A stretch of 20,081 nucleotides of DNA from Anaerolineae bacterium (GTDB lineage: Bacteria; Chloroflexota; Anaerolineae; Aggregatilineales; UBA3940), in the NCBI GenBank assembly GCA_016926985.1, contig JAFGNO010000099.1:1-20081 (forward strand). The letters run 5' to 3'. The notes under the pieces were generated by a model. It searched no databases. It was not told the origin of the DNA and saw nothing but the letters and a program-made list of their open reading frames with translations. Of this stretch, positions 7,254-15,162 are shown piece after piece; within the stretch, counting starts at the first letter, position 1, and every line of letters begins with the position of its first letter. Made by a program: the position numbers and the translations under genes.

Positions 7254-8963
7254 TTATGAATTGTCTTCCAGGTCCGGGGCAGCAGCGTCTTCTTCCGGTT
7301 CGGCATCATCCGGCAGGTTTTCGCCGACTTCCTCAACTACAGCGCTGTCTTCCGCCTCTTCTGGCTCGGCTTCCGCCTGAGATGGATCTTCAACCACCGC
7401 AGCTTCTCCGGATTCCTCGACCATTTGATCAGACGGGGGATGGTCTACCATGGCATCTGGTTCTTCCACAGGCTCTGTATCTTCAGCTTTCTCTTCGACC
7501 AGTTCCTCGGCAGATACCTCGATGGGCTCTTCTTCAGGTTTCTGGCTGGCATCCAGCAATGTCTGCCAGTCATCGTCAAGGTATTCAGATGAGTCGACCT
7601 GTTTCAGGCTCAGGCCCAGGCGCTTCTTTTCCGGCTCAATACGGATAATGCGAAGGGTGAGCAGATCCTCTTCTTTAACAACTTCACCCGGATGGCGGAT
7701 GCGCCGATCGGACAGCTCGCTGATATGTACAAGGCCTTCAATCGCGGGGTTATCCACAAGGCGGGCAAATGCGCCAAAGGTGGCAATCTTGGTAATCTCC
7801 CCCTGAACCAACTGACCGACCACATAATTGGTGGTGATTGTGTCCCAGGGATCGTCAAGGCATTTTTTGCGGCTCAGCCCGATCCGCCCGCGCTCCTGGT
7901 CAATATTGATGACCTCAACGTTTATTTTGTCGCCCACTTTGAGAACTTCGCCGGGGTGGTCTACGTGCTCCCAGGCAAGCTGGGACAGATGTACAAGCCC
8001 GTCCACGCCGCCCAGGTCCACAAAGGCGCCAAATTCGGTCAGGCGAACCACACGTCCTTTGATGACCTGCCCAACCTCAAGGGTTTTAAGCAGTTCTTTT
8101 CGCCGGGCAGCACGTCTCTCGCGCTCCGTGGCACGCTCGGATAGAATAAGCCGGTTGCGCGCGCGATCGACTTCGATCACCTTGACCAGCATGGTCTCGC
8201 CAATCATTGGTCCCCAGCGCTCATCCGGCGTTGTTCCACTACTGCGACGCCGTCGTTCGTTTCCTACCTGTGAGGCAGGGACAAACCCGCGTACGCGCCC
8301 AAACTTGACAATCAACCCGCCCTTATTAAAGTTGGTGACTTCAGTCTCATAAGCCTCTTTGGATTCGAGGAGGCGCTCGGCTTCTACCCAGTCCTGCGCC
8401 TCAAGCGCCCGGCGAAGGGACAGGTGAGCCGCCCCATCAACGTGTTTCATCACCATAACGGTGATGGTTTGCCCTACCTCAAAGGAGGCAAGGGTCTCCT
8501 CGTCCATGGCTTCGAACTCACGCCCGGTGATCACGCCCTCGGATTTTCCACCCACATCAATCAGGATCTCAGTTGATGTAATGCCCGCAATGGTTCCTTC
8601 GACAATCTGCCCGCGTCGAAGCCGGGTATCAATGACTTCTTCGTCGCTCAAAGCGGCAAGGAAGAGTTCCTCATCAGTTGGGCTGTCGTCTGTATCTTCG
8701 TCTTCCCAGCCCTCTTCTTCCTCAGGGGTTGGGGATTTGTCAGATTCCTGCTCTGGCTCGGTGGGGGTGACAGCTTCGATCTCAGGGCTGCTGTCAGGTG
8801 GCGCACTCTCGAATTCGTTTTCCCCAGAAGGGGTCTCGGCAGAGACGCTGACTGTTTCTTCGGTTTCTTCTAAGGGCTGCTGGTTGGCCTGGTCTGTTAA
8901 TGGTTCCCCGGCATCGGCTGATTCAACCGATTTTTGTTCCAGGGTTTGCTCGTCACTATCCAT
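7254..8963 (-). CDS. rpsA: S1-domain RNA-binding protein (ribosomal protein S1-like)
   Basis: 569 residues from the ATG at 8963, chosen because AGGAG lies 7 nt upstream; the frame is open further to 9074 but that part overlaps the promoter. Residues 1-112 are acidic and disordered. Four S1 repeats follow, at about 116-185, 203-276, 296-366 and 381-455. The last two are classic, with TEFGAFVDLGGVDGLVHLSQL (309-329) and ATFGAFARL (394-402). Residues 460-569 are a second acidic tail. The protein is expected to bind mRNA and assist translation initiation or RNA turnover. Four repeats rather than six are common outside Proteobacteria. The acidic tails are unusually long. It is a single-gene unit with its own promoter at 8995-9000. 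Confidence 0.9.
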   Translation of the reverse strand: MDSDEQTLEQKSVESADAGEPLTDQANQQPLEETEETVSVSAETPSGENEFESAPPDSSPEIEAVTPTEPEQESDKSPTPEEEEGWEDEDTDDSPTDEELFLAALSDEEVIDTRLRRGQIVEGTIAGITSTEILIDVGGKSEGVITGREFEAMDEETLASFEVGQTITVMVMKHVDGAAHLSLRRALEAQDWVEAERLLESKEAYETEVTNFNKGGLIVKFGRVRGFVPASQVGNERRRRSSGTTPDERWGPMIGETMLVKVIEVDRARNRLILSERATERERRAARRKELLKTLEVGQVIKGRVVRLTEFGAFVDLGGVDGLVHLSQLAWEHVDHPGEVLKVGDKINVEVINIDQERGRIGLSRKKCLDDPWDTITTNYVVGQLVQGEITKIATFGAFARLVDNPAIEGLVHISELSDRRIRHPGEVVKEEDLLTLRIIRIEPEKKRLGLSLKQVDSSEYLDDDWQTLLDASQKPEEEPIEVSAEELVEEKAEDTEPVEEPDAMVDHPPSDQMVEESGEAAVVEDPSQAEAEPEEAEDSAVVEEVGENLPDDAEPEEDAAAPDLEDNS

Positions 8964-8994
8964 GCGGACTCCTAAATTGATTTCGGTCGCGCCT

Positions 8995-9000
8995 ATTATA
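8995..9000 (-). promoter_or_regulatory. extended -10 promoter of the S1-like gene
   Basis: On the minus strand the sequence reads TTGGTATAAT, a consensus -10 with an upstream TGN extension. No good -35 is seen at 16-18 nt. A start near 8988 would give a leader of about 25 nt carrying the AGGAG ribosome site. Unlike the divergent SAM hydrolase gene, this mRNA would have a conventional leader. Confidence 0.6.
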
Positions 9001-9056
9001 CCAATGAACAAGTAAATCACCACAGGAAAAAACCACGGAAAGCCAGTTGTAAACTT

Positions 9057-9085
9057 TTGCAGACGATCAACCACTCAGGTACAAT
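9057..9085 (+). promoter_or_regulatory. promoter giving a leaderless SAM hydrolase mRNA
   Basis: -35 TTGCAG (9057-9062), a 17-nt spacer and -10 TACAAT (9080-9085). The ATG at 9093 begins 7 nt after the -10. The TTG that could be taken as a start codon at 9057, and the ATG at 9084, both lie inside the promoter elements, so the true start is most likely 9093. Confidence 0.65.
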
Positions 9086-9092
9086 GCTTCAT

Positions 9093-9956
9093 ATGCCGAT
9101 AAACCACCCGCCTCCGATAGTCACACTGCTTACCGATTTTGGTGAGCATGATGGCTATGTGGGGGCAATGAAGGGGGTTATTCTCAGCATTCTGCCCCAT
9201 GTAAAACTGGTTGACATCAGCCACCAGATACTCTCCCAGGATATCCAGCAGGCATCCACGGTTCTGGCAGGTGTTTACCAGTACTACCCGCCTCATACTG
9301 TACACCTGGTCATTGTTGATCCCGGGGTTGGGGGGACAAGGCAACCCATCGCAGTTGAGACGCCATCGGGCATCTTCGTCGCACCGGATAACGGCGTGCT
9401 GACCCCTGTTTACGAGCAGGAAGAATCATGGCGAGCTGTCAAGCTTGACAGGCCTGCGTACTGGCTTGCCCAGCCCAGCCACACATTTCACGGGCGTGAC
9501 ATATTCAGCCCCGTTGCTGCTCACCTGGCTGGAGGTATTTCACTATCACAGATTGGTTCGGATTGTCAACAGGTCACCAGGCTTCAGCAACCGCGCCTGG
9601 CATTGCTTCCCGGTGCTGTGCAGGGCGAAGTTGTTCGCATTGACCGTTTTGGTAATGCGTTGACCAATATCCGGCATCTGCGCTGGGTTGATGATGACAT
9701 GATTGAATTTATCCCAATGGACGCCAAGACAGAAAAAACAGGCTCCATGCAGTTCAAGGCTGATACCGTCCAGGTGACATTCGGATGGCACACCCTTAAA
9801 GGCATCTACCAGACATACAGCCATGTGAGTGTGGGACAGGCTGTTGCCCTGATCGGCAGTGGGGGAGAGCTTGAAATATCTGTCAACCGGGGAAGTGCCA
9901 GAGAAAAGCTGGCGCTCAGCGTTGGCGTCCAGGTGAAACTACTGCTCAATCATTAG
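9093..9956 (+). CDS. S-adenosyl-L-methionine hydrolase, adenosine-forming (DUF62 family)
   Basis: 287 residues from the ATG at 9093. Family enzymes split SAM to adenosine and L-methionine; relatives include the chlorinase and fluorinase. Visible motifs are TLLTDFGEHDGYVGAMKG (11-28), VDPGVGGTR (75-83, with Asp76 and Arg83), FVAPDNGVLT (95-104), TFHGRDIFSPVAAHLA (131-146, His133) and IDRFGNALTN (183-192). Asp76, Arg83 and His133 match the Asp-Arg-His triad expected for the hydrolase. The usual two-domain length is complete. murA follows after 24 nt, suggesting one transcript; the functional link is unclear. Confidence 0.93.
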   Translation: MPINHPPPIVTLLTDFGEHDGYVGAMKGVILSILPHVKLVDISHQILSQDIQQASTVLAGVYQYYPPHTVHLVIVDPGVGGTRQPIAVETPSGIFVAPDNGVLTPVYEQEESWRAVKLDRPAYWLAQPSHTFHGRDIFSPVAAHLAGGISLSQIGSDCQQVTRLQQPRLALLPGAVQGEVVRIDRFGNALTNIRHLRWVDDDMIEFIPMDAKTEKTGSMQFKADTVQVTFGWHTLKGIYQTYSHVSVGQAVALIGSGGELEISVNRGSAREKLALSVGVQVKLLLNH

Positions 9957-9980
9957 CTAAAAATCAGGCAAGGACAACCA

Positions 9981-11270
9981 ATGGATCGCTTTATCATACA
10001 GGGTGGCGCTCCCCTCAATGGAGAGGTCACAGTCAGCGGAAACAAGAATGCAGCTTTGAAGCTTCTACCAGCTTGCCTGCTGACCGACGAGCCGGTGATA
10101 TTGCACAATGTGCCTAACATCGCAGACATCCATACCATGGTCAGCCTCCTCAAGGAGCTTGGCGCAGAATTGAACGATCTCGGCGATGGAAGCTGGCGGA
10201 TCCAGGCAAAAGATATCCGCTCTCATATTATTGACCCTTCCCTGGCAAGCCAGATCCGGGCGAGCATTGTCCTGGCTGGCCCTCTGCTTGCCCGCATGGG
10301 TCGATTGGAACTAGCGCCGCCGGGAGGCGATGTGATTGGACGCCGCCGGGTGGATACCCACGTCCTGGCGTTGAAAGCGCTGGGGGTAAAGCTGGAAATG
10401 ACCGATCGGTTCTTATTCAGCACCGATGGGCTGCGTGGGGCTGACATCCTGCTGGATGAAGCCAGCGTCACTGCAACTGAGAACACGATCATGGCCGCCG
10501 TCCTGGCCAAAGGCACCACAATTATCCGGAATGCCGCATCCGAACCCCATGTGCAGGACCTGTGTCATTTCCTGAACATACTCGGTGCACAGGTCGAGGG
10601 GATCGGGTCAAATGTGCTGACCATTACCGGCGTCGATCGGCTCCACGGGGGTGAATTTCGAGTTGGCGCTGACTATATTGAGGTGGGTAGTTTCATTGGG
10701 GCGGCAGCGGTGACCGGTGGTCGGGTGCGGATCAAACAGGCTGCGCCCCAGCACCTGCCCATGATCGCGCAGGTATATAACCGGCTGGGTGTTCACTGGG
10801 AAGTAGAAGGGGAAGACATCATTGTCCCTCAATACCAACCCCTGAAAGTGATCGCCGACCTGGGCGGGCAGATACCTGAGATCAAAGCGCAGCCCTGGCC
10901 TGCCTTCCCCAGCGACCTGCTCAGCATTGTGCTGGTGGTTGCCACTCAGGCAGAGGGAACCGTGCTGTTCCATGAGTGGATGTATGAAAACCGGTTTTTT
11001 TTCGTAGACAAATTAGTCTATATGGGCGCACGGGCTGTGCTTTGCGACCCGCATCGTTGTCTGATCCAGGGGCCCAGCAAACTTCGTGGTGAGAAAGATC
11101 GCATTACCAGCCCGGATATCCGCGCTGGCATGTCGCTGCTCCTGGCTGCACTCTGCGCGGAAGGCACAACCGTTATCCGCAACGTCGTCCAGATCGACAG
11201 GGGTTATGAGCGGGTTGACGAGAAGCTGCGGGCACTTGGCGCCAATCTTGAGCGCGTTATTGAAGAGTAG
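9981..11270 (+). CDS. murA: UDP-N-acetylglucosamine 1-carboxyvinyltransferase
   Basis: 429 residues; start supported by AAGGA upstream and by the family N-terminus. The cytoplasmic enzyme transfers enolpyruvate from PEP to UDP-GlcNAc, the first committed step of peptidoglycan synthesis. Motifs are SGNKNAAL (19-26, Lys22), the active-site loop PGGDVIGRRRVDTH (114-127), PAFPSD (308-312, catalytic Asp312) and WMYENRF (333-339). The loop carries Asp117 where most bacteria have the Cys attacked by fosfomycin (Cys115 in E. coli). Asp variants in mycobacteria and chlamydiae are active and fosfomycin-resistant. The gene ends one base before the stop of the convergent gene, with no terminator between them. 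Confidence 0.95.
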   Translation: MDRFIIQGGAPLNGEVTVSGNKNAALKLLPACLLTDEPVILHNVPNIADIHTMVSLLKELGAELNDLGDGSWRIQAKDIRSHIIDPSLASQIRASIVLAGPLLARMGRLELAPPGGDVIGRRRVDTHVLALKALGVKLEMTDRFLFSTDGLRGADILLDEASVTATENTIMAAVLAKGTTIIRNAASEPHVQDLCHFLNILGAQVEGIGSNVLTITGVDRLHGGEFRVGADYIEVGSFIGAAAVTGGRVRIKQAAPQHLPMIAQVYNRLGVHWEVEGEDIIVPQYQPLKVIADLGGQIPEIKAQPWPAFPSDLLSIVLVVATQAEGTVLFHEWMYENRFFFVDKLVYMGARAVLCDPHRCLIQGPSKLRGEKDRITSPDIRAGMSLLLAALCAEGTTVIRNVVQIDRGYERVDEKLRALGANLERVIEE

Positions 11271-11271
11271 C

Positions 11272-12813
11272 TTAAGGAACCTGATCCTCAACATCGTTGG
11301 AAGCCTCGGTCGTGCAGTCATCAACCGGTTTTTTTTCTTCCTTCAGGGCGTCCTCAGTAGAATCTGCGGCAGTTTCTTCCTGCTGTTCGTTTTCCTGTGC
11401 AGCAATGATATTTGCTTCCAGCGCCTCAAGGTGCTCAACAGCTTTCTGAAATTCGGTTGTAGGTTCCGGTACGTCGTCATCCACAACAGGGGATTGGCTG
11501 ACTTGGTGTAGAAGTTCGCTCAGCCCGTCGTCTGTGATGACGGACGCGTTGTATTGATCGGCGAGGGGCGAATTGGTCAGAGGATCGATGGTGTAGCGCC
11601 ATTGTCCAGGCTGAATCTGGCGCAGGACTGAGCGGCAGTTTGTGCAGAGAACAGAACGCCGCACACGCGGAATTCCCAGGATGGTTACGATGTGTTCTTC
11701 CAGCGACAGGGCGCCGGCGCGGCATACCGGGCAAGTGTCAATAACAAACCCGCCCTCATAACGGTGCAGTTCCCGCAGGGCGCGAGCACGTATCCATCCA
11801 TATAGCCCCAGAATGCCACCAAACAAGAGCACGCTCCCGACAAGGATGATCCCAACCATTTTGAGCCCGCTTGAAAACACGTTTTGCGGGGCTTGTGGAG
11901 ATGGCGTAGTAGTGGCTGTATCCGGGGGTTGGGTTGGGAGGGTGGTTGCAGTCGGCAGCGCGGCAGCGCCGCTGGCGGGCGATGGGGTGGTTGTTGGCTG
12001 TTCTGGTTGCGTGGGTGGGGGAACCAGGGTCGCTGATGGCTGTGGGGTTTGGGTGGGCTCTACCAGCGTGGAGGCTGGTGTCATGGTATTGGTGGGGACA
12101 GCAGTAGTTGTGCTTGTTGATGTCGGCGTATCGTAAGGTGTTGGTGTGGGAGGACTCTCAACCACAGGGAGATCCCCGAGGTTCAATTCAGGATCCCATT
12201 CCACATGCCAGGCAGCAATCCAGCCACGGGTGTTGCCATACGGGATCAACACCCAGTCAGATTTCGGGCTGCGGCCAACCGGGAATACCTGCGAGCCATA
12301 ATCAAGCCCGCCGATGGGATCAAAGTCCATTGAAGGACCCTGACGAACAACGAGAACACGGACCACAACCAGCCCCCCACCCTCTGGAGCTGGCAGCAGT
12401 GTGGCAGGAGGTACCGTAGCGGTTGGCGTCGCTGGATTGGCAAAAGTTGGCAGGTCATTCAGGTCAAAGTCAGGAGGCCAGTTGACCAGCCGAGCAAATA
12501 CCCAGCCCTGCCCGCCCCGCCAGTCAATAGCTACCCAAAGGCCATCGGGACTTTTGCCACGGGGTTCGATGATTTTCCCATACTCAAGAAGCCCAATGGG
12601 CAGCCACTCGGTTGAGGGACCAGAACGGACCACCAGCAGATATACGTTTACCCGACCGCGCCCTTCCGGTGGCGGAGGCAGGGTGCGGCTCGGTGTGGGA
12701 GACGGATCGTCCTGGGCTGCCCATGTGGGTGCAGCGGTGACAGCAGCGAGGCCAACCACCAGGCTGCTTACAAACAACCAGAAAAGAAAGAAAAACGCAA
12801 TCCGTCTGTTCAT
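11272..12813 (-). CDS. transmembrane protein: two extracellular SH3b domains, cytoplasmic zinc ribbon
   Basis: 513 residues. A signal peptide (1-33) precedes SH3b domain 1 (about 54-110, VYLLVVRSGPSTEWLPIG) and SH3b domain 2 (about 149-205, VRVLVVRQGPSMDFDPIG). A long Pro/Thr linker (219-310), one transmembrane helix (315-340), a CPVC...CTNC zinc-binding pair (361-364, 390-393) and an acidic C-terminal region (425-513) follow. If the signal is cleaved, the SH3b domains are outside and the ribbon inside. Bacterial SH3 domains often bind cell-wall peptide or glycan; sensing or anchoring is inferred. It lies 28 nt after the four-helix membrane protein gene. A possible -10 (TAATAT, 12825-12820) sits 6 nt before the ATG, without a -35. 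Confidence 0.85.
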   Translation of the reverse strand: MNRRIAFFFLFWLFVSSLVVGLAAVTAAPTWAAQDDPSPTPSRTLPPPPEGRGRVNVYLLVVRSGPSTEWLPIGLLEYGKIIEPRGKSPDGLWVAIDWRGGQGWVFARLVNWPPDFDLNDLPTFANPATPTATVPPATLLPAPEGGGLVVVRVLVVRQGPSMDFDPIGGLDYGSQVFPVGRSPKSDWVLIPYGNTRGWIAAWHVEWDPELNLGDLPVVESPPTPTPYDTPTSTSTTTAVPTNTMTPASTLVEPTQTPQPSATLVPPPTQPEQPTTTPSPASGAAALPTATTLPTQPPDTATTTPSPQAPQNVFSSGLKMVGIILVGSVLLFGGILGLYGWIRARALRELHRYEGGFVIDTCPVCRAGALSLEEHIVTILGIPRVRRSVLCTNCRSVLRQIQPGQWRYTIDPLTNSPLADQYNASVITDDGLSELLHQVSQSPVVDDDVPEPTTEFQKAVEHLEALEANIIAAQENEQQEETAADSTEDALKEEKKPVDDCTTEASNDVEDQVP

Positions 12814-12841
12814 GGCATGATATTACGTGTTAGCCATTAAG

Positions 12842-14248
12842 TCACCGCGTTGTTTCGTCAAGCACTGCCACGGTTTCCTCTGGCGGGACAATGGCTTTTG
12901 TAACCCGGTCAACCAGCGCCCACAGCACGTTCTGGTTAAAGCCGATGACCACACATAAACCATAAAGCCCGTAAAGCCTCCCGCCCTCAATATCAAGCAG
13001 TGTCAAGGGAGTGTCAGCACCCAGCAGGGTGCTGGAGGCAAAAAGCAAGAAGTATGCGATAATCCCCAACGCCATTCCCATGAAGGGATTGATGATATAC
13101 CAGGGAGCATGAATTGGGTCGAAATCGCGCTTGCGTGCAATATGCTTGATCAGCACCCACAGTGCGCCGACAACCCCTCCCACACTGCCAAACAGGCCAG
13201 GCAGGAGCGCCGCACCCAGCCAGTTGGGGACCAGGGGCTCAACAATCTGGTTAATACGATTTGTGCTCAGGAAAATGGTAAACAGGAGCAGGAGCCACAC
13301 CACCAGGTAAATCGCCAGCCAGGTTCCCTGCGTGCGTGACCACTGGCGCACTTTGGTTTCGAGACGCAGGCGGGCCTTGACCCGTTTGACAATCTCTTCT
13401 GCATTATCAAAGTGCTCTTCCCCGGCAAGCAGCAGTTCGCGGGCCTTTTTAAGGTCAGTAATTGCGGTTTCTGTCGTGTTGAAGTGTCCCCTGACATCAT
13501 CGATGACTGTAGCATAGGTCTCGTTGATTTCATCCCACAGCGCATCGATGCGCTCTCTGGTAATCAACTGCTTTTCAAGCTCTCCCTTGGGTGGATACTC
13601 ATCTTTGAAATCCCGTAAAGGCATCTCTTCCTCAAAGGGATCATAGGGCCGGGAAAAGTCCCTCTTTTTAGCGGGCGTTGTGGGCGTGCCTGTGCCCGGC
13701 GCAGGCGTCTCAAATGGCGAAATGCCACGGGAACCAAACGGCATGACATCGGCCTCGGAAGCGAAGGGCGTGGCGGGCTGTGTGGCTGTTCCCAAATCGG
13801 CAGGAAGTCCGGCTGGTGGGGTGGTGAGCTCGCCAAGAGAAACCGGGGGAGTTTCGAATCCTTCTATTCCCATATCCACTGTGTCCGGCTGGGTGGGCAC
13901 AGCCATGGGAGTATGTCTTCCCATATCTTGAGGACTCAGGTCGCGTGGCGGTTGCGAGGTAGCCGCTTCGCTGATTTCGGGCGGCACCGGGGTTTCTTCG
14001 CCACGACCCCGGTCATAGAATGCATCAGAGGGCATCGCGCCAAAGGGGCTTTCCCCGGTCGGGAGGGTTTCTCCCAGTTCGGCGTTGGCATCCTGACTAT
14101 CGAAGGGGTCTTCTCCCCCAACTGTATGAGCATGTTCTTCACCGCCCACCAGAATGTCCCAGCCCCTGCCGTCTAGAGAGAGGGACTCCTCTTCGGCATT
14201 CGAATCGGGTTGATCAAACTCGTCAAAAGGATTATCAGCGTTACCCAT
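12842..14248 (-). CDS. acidic coiled-coil protein with four C-terminal membrane helices
   Basis: 468 residues from the ATG at 14248, which overlaps the parA stop by 8 nt (ATGGGTAA); GGAGG lies 12 nt upstream. A TTG at 14257 is an alternative start but sits too close to the GGAGG. Residues 1-195 are acidic, Pro/Thr-rich and probably disordered. Residues 222-300 are a helical, likely coiled-coil segment. Membrane helices fall at about 309-327, 344-370, 385-408 and 424-446. The family is not recognised. Tight coupling to parA suggests that its cytoplasmic N-terminus or coiled coil interacts with the ParA ATPase; this is an inference. Confidence 0.82.
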   Translation of the reverse strand: MGNADNPFDEFDQPDSNAEEESLSLDGRGWDILVGGEEHAHTVGGEDPFDSQDANAELGETLPTGESPFGAMPSDAFYDRGRGEETPVPPEISEAATSQPPRDLSPQDMGRHTPMAVPTQPDTVDMGIEGFETPPVSLGELTTPPAGLPADLGTATQPATPFASEADVMPFGSRGISPFETPAPGTGTPTTPAKKRDFSRPYDPFEEEMPLRDFKDEYPPKGELEKQLITRERIDALWDEINETYATVIDDVRGHFNTTETAITDLKKARELLLAGEEHFDNAEEIVKRVKARLRLETKVRQWSRTQGTWLAIYLVVWLLLLFTIFLSTNRINQIVEPLVPNWLGAALLPGLFGSVGGVVGALWVLIKHIARKRDFDPIHAPWYIINPFMGMALGIIAYFLLFASSTLLGADTPLTLLDIEGGRLYGLYGLCVVIGFNQNVLWALVDRVTKAIVPPEETVAVLDETTR

Positions 14249-15020
14249 GGGATGCAATTACCTCCGCTAATTGCCAGTATGCCCGTGCGCCTTCATGCTC
14301 TGGCATATACTCAACCAGCGTTTTGCCGGCAACCGGGACTTCGGCAAATCGAACGTTTTCCGGGATTATGACATTAAAGACCTTTGTCTTAAATACCGAA
14401 CGTAGTTCGGCGATGACTTCAACAGAATGACGGCTGTATGGATCATACATGGTCGCAAACAGGCCAAGGAGCGATAAATCCGGGTTGAGTTTTCGTTTAA
14501 CCCGCCAGATGGTCTCAATCAGGCCACGTACGCCCCGCATAGCCAGGTAGTGGCATTGAACCGGGATAAGTACCTCGCGAGCAGCGACCAGGCCGTTGAG
14601 GGTGAGCAGACCAAGGCTGGGAGGAGTATCGATCAGAATATAGTCGAAGGGCACAAGATTGCGTTGTAAGGCCTGTTGCAGGCGGGTTGTGCGGTCGGGT
14701 AAGAAGGCTATCTGGACCTCAGCCGCCGCCAGCGACAGGCTGGCTGGCATAAGCCCTATTCTCCGGCCAGGCCCAACTGGAACAAGGGAACGGGAGAGCG
14801 GAAATCTGTCCCGCATAAGAAGCTGAGGAGTGCCTGTAGAAATCGAGTAAGGATCAATGCCAAATGAAGCGGTCAGCGCAGCCTGTGGGTCAAGGTCGAT
14901 CAGCAGAACCTGATGCCCCAGGAGAGAGAGCGCGGCGCCCAGATTGGCGACAGAAGTGGTCTTGCCAACCCCGCCTTTCTGGTTGGCGACAACGATTGTT
15001 CTGGTCAAGGCATGCTCCAT
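14241..15020 (-). CDS. parA: ParA/Soj-family ATPase without a ParB partner
   Basis: 259 residues. It has a deviant Walker A KGGVGKTT (15-22) with the signature Lys15, a Walker A' region LIDLDPQAA (40-48), and a Walker B-like YILIDTPPSLG (127-137). Family members bind DNA non-specifically as ATP dimers and position chromosomes, plasmids or protein complexes. No parB gene or canonical parS site is visible, and the next gene is a membrane protein, so cargo positioning or a membrane-linked function is as likely as chromosome segregation. The promoter at 15047-15052 gives a leader of about 20 nt with no clear Shine-Dalgarno. Confidence 0.92.
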   Translation of the reverse strand: MEHALTRTIVVANQKGGVGKTTSVANLGAALSLLGHQVLLIDLDPQAALTASFGIDPYSISTGTPQLLMRDRFPLSRSLVPVGPGRRIGLMPASLSLAAAEVQIAFLPDRTTRLQQALQRNLVPFDYILIDTPPSLGLLTLNGLVAAREVLIPVQCHYLAMRGVRGLIETIWRVKRKLNPDLSLLGLFATMYDPYSRHSVEVIAELRSVFKTKVFNVIIPENVRFAEVPVAGKTLVEYMPEHEGARAYWQLAEVIASHG

Positions 15021-15046
15021 GAACGACGTGAAAAAAGACTGTCCGC

Positions 15047-15079
15047 ATTATAGCATACTTGTTTACACCGAAATAAACA
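15047..15079 (-). promoter_or_regulatory. parA promoter with inverted repeat over the -35 region
   Basis: On the minus strand an extended -10, TATGCTATAAT, covers 15057-15047. Immediately upstream, 15060-15079 holds a perfect 6-bp inverted repeat TGTTTA-N8-TAAACA, spanning about -20 to -39 from the predicted start. That is a repressor position. The arms resemble the outer bases of a parS site, but the centre does not. Confidence 0.5.
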
Positions 15080-15126
15080 GCACGCCTCATACGGCATTGC
15101 CAATCGGATAGGCATCACAAGCACGC

Positions 15127-15155
15127 TTGACGGGATACTTTCCTCAGGCTATTAT
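15127..15155 (+). promoter_or_regulatory. promoter giving a leaderless DinB-like mRNA
   Basis: -35 TTGACG (15127-15132), a 17-nt spacer and -10 TATTAT (15150-15155). The GTG at 15163 begins 7 nt after the -10. A TTG that could be called as the start codon at 15127 is the first triplet of the -35 itself, so the protein should start at 15163. Confidence 0.7.
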
Positions 15156-15162
15156 CCAACAC

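Noticed and set aside
8461..9015. Ser-rich 184-codon open frame opposite the S1-like gene
   Set aside because: It is the antisense of the acidic, Glu/Asp-rich coding region, has no ribosome site and low-complexity composition.
8964..9074. 37 extra N-terminal residues for the S1-like protein, with a hydrophobic stretch
   Set aside because: This part is promoter and divergent intergenic DNA; AGGAG before the ATG at 8963 marks the real start.
9057..9092. TTG at 9057 or ATG at 9084 as start of the SAM hydrolase
   Set aside because: Both fall within the -35 and -10 of the predicted promoter; the family N-terminus fits 9093.
12401..12820. 139-codon plus-strand frame opposite the SH3b protein gene
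   Set aside because: It mirrors a Pro/Gly-rich coding region and shows no domain or start signal.
15060..15079. parS centromere site next to parA
   Set aside because: The arms match only partly and the central bases and total length differ from the canonical 16-bp parS; kept as a possible operator only.
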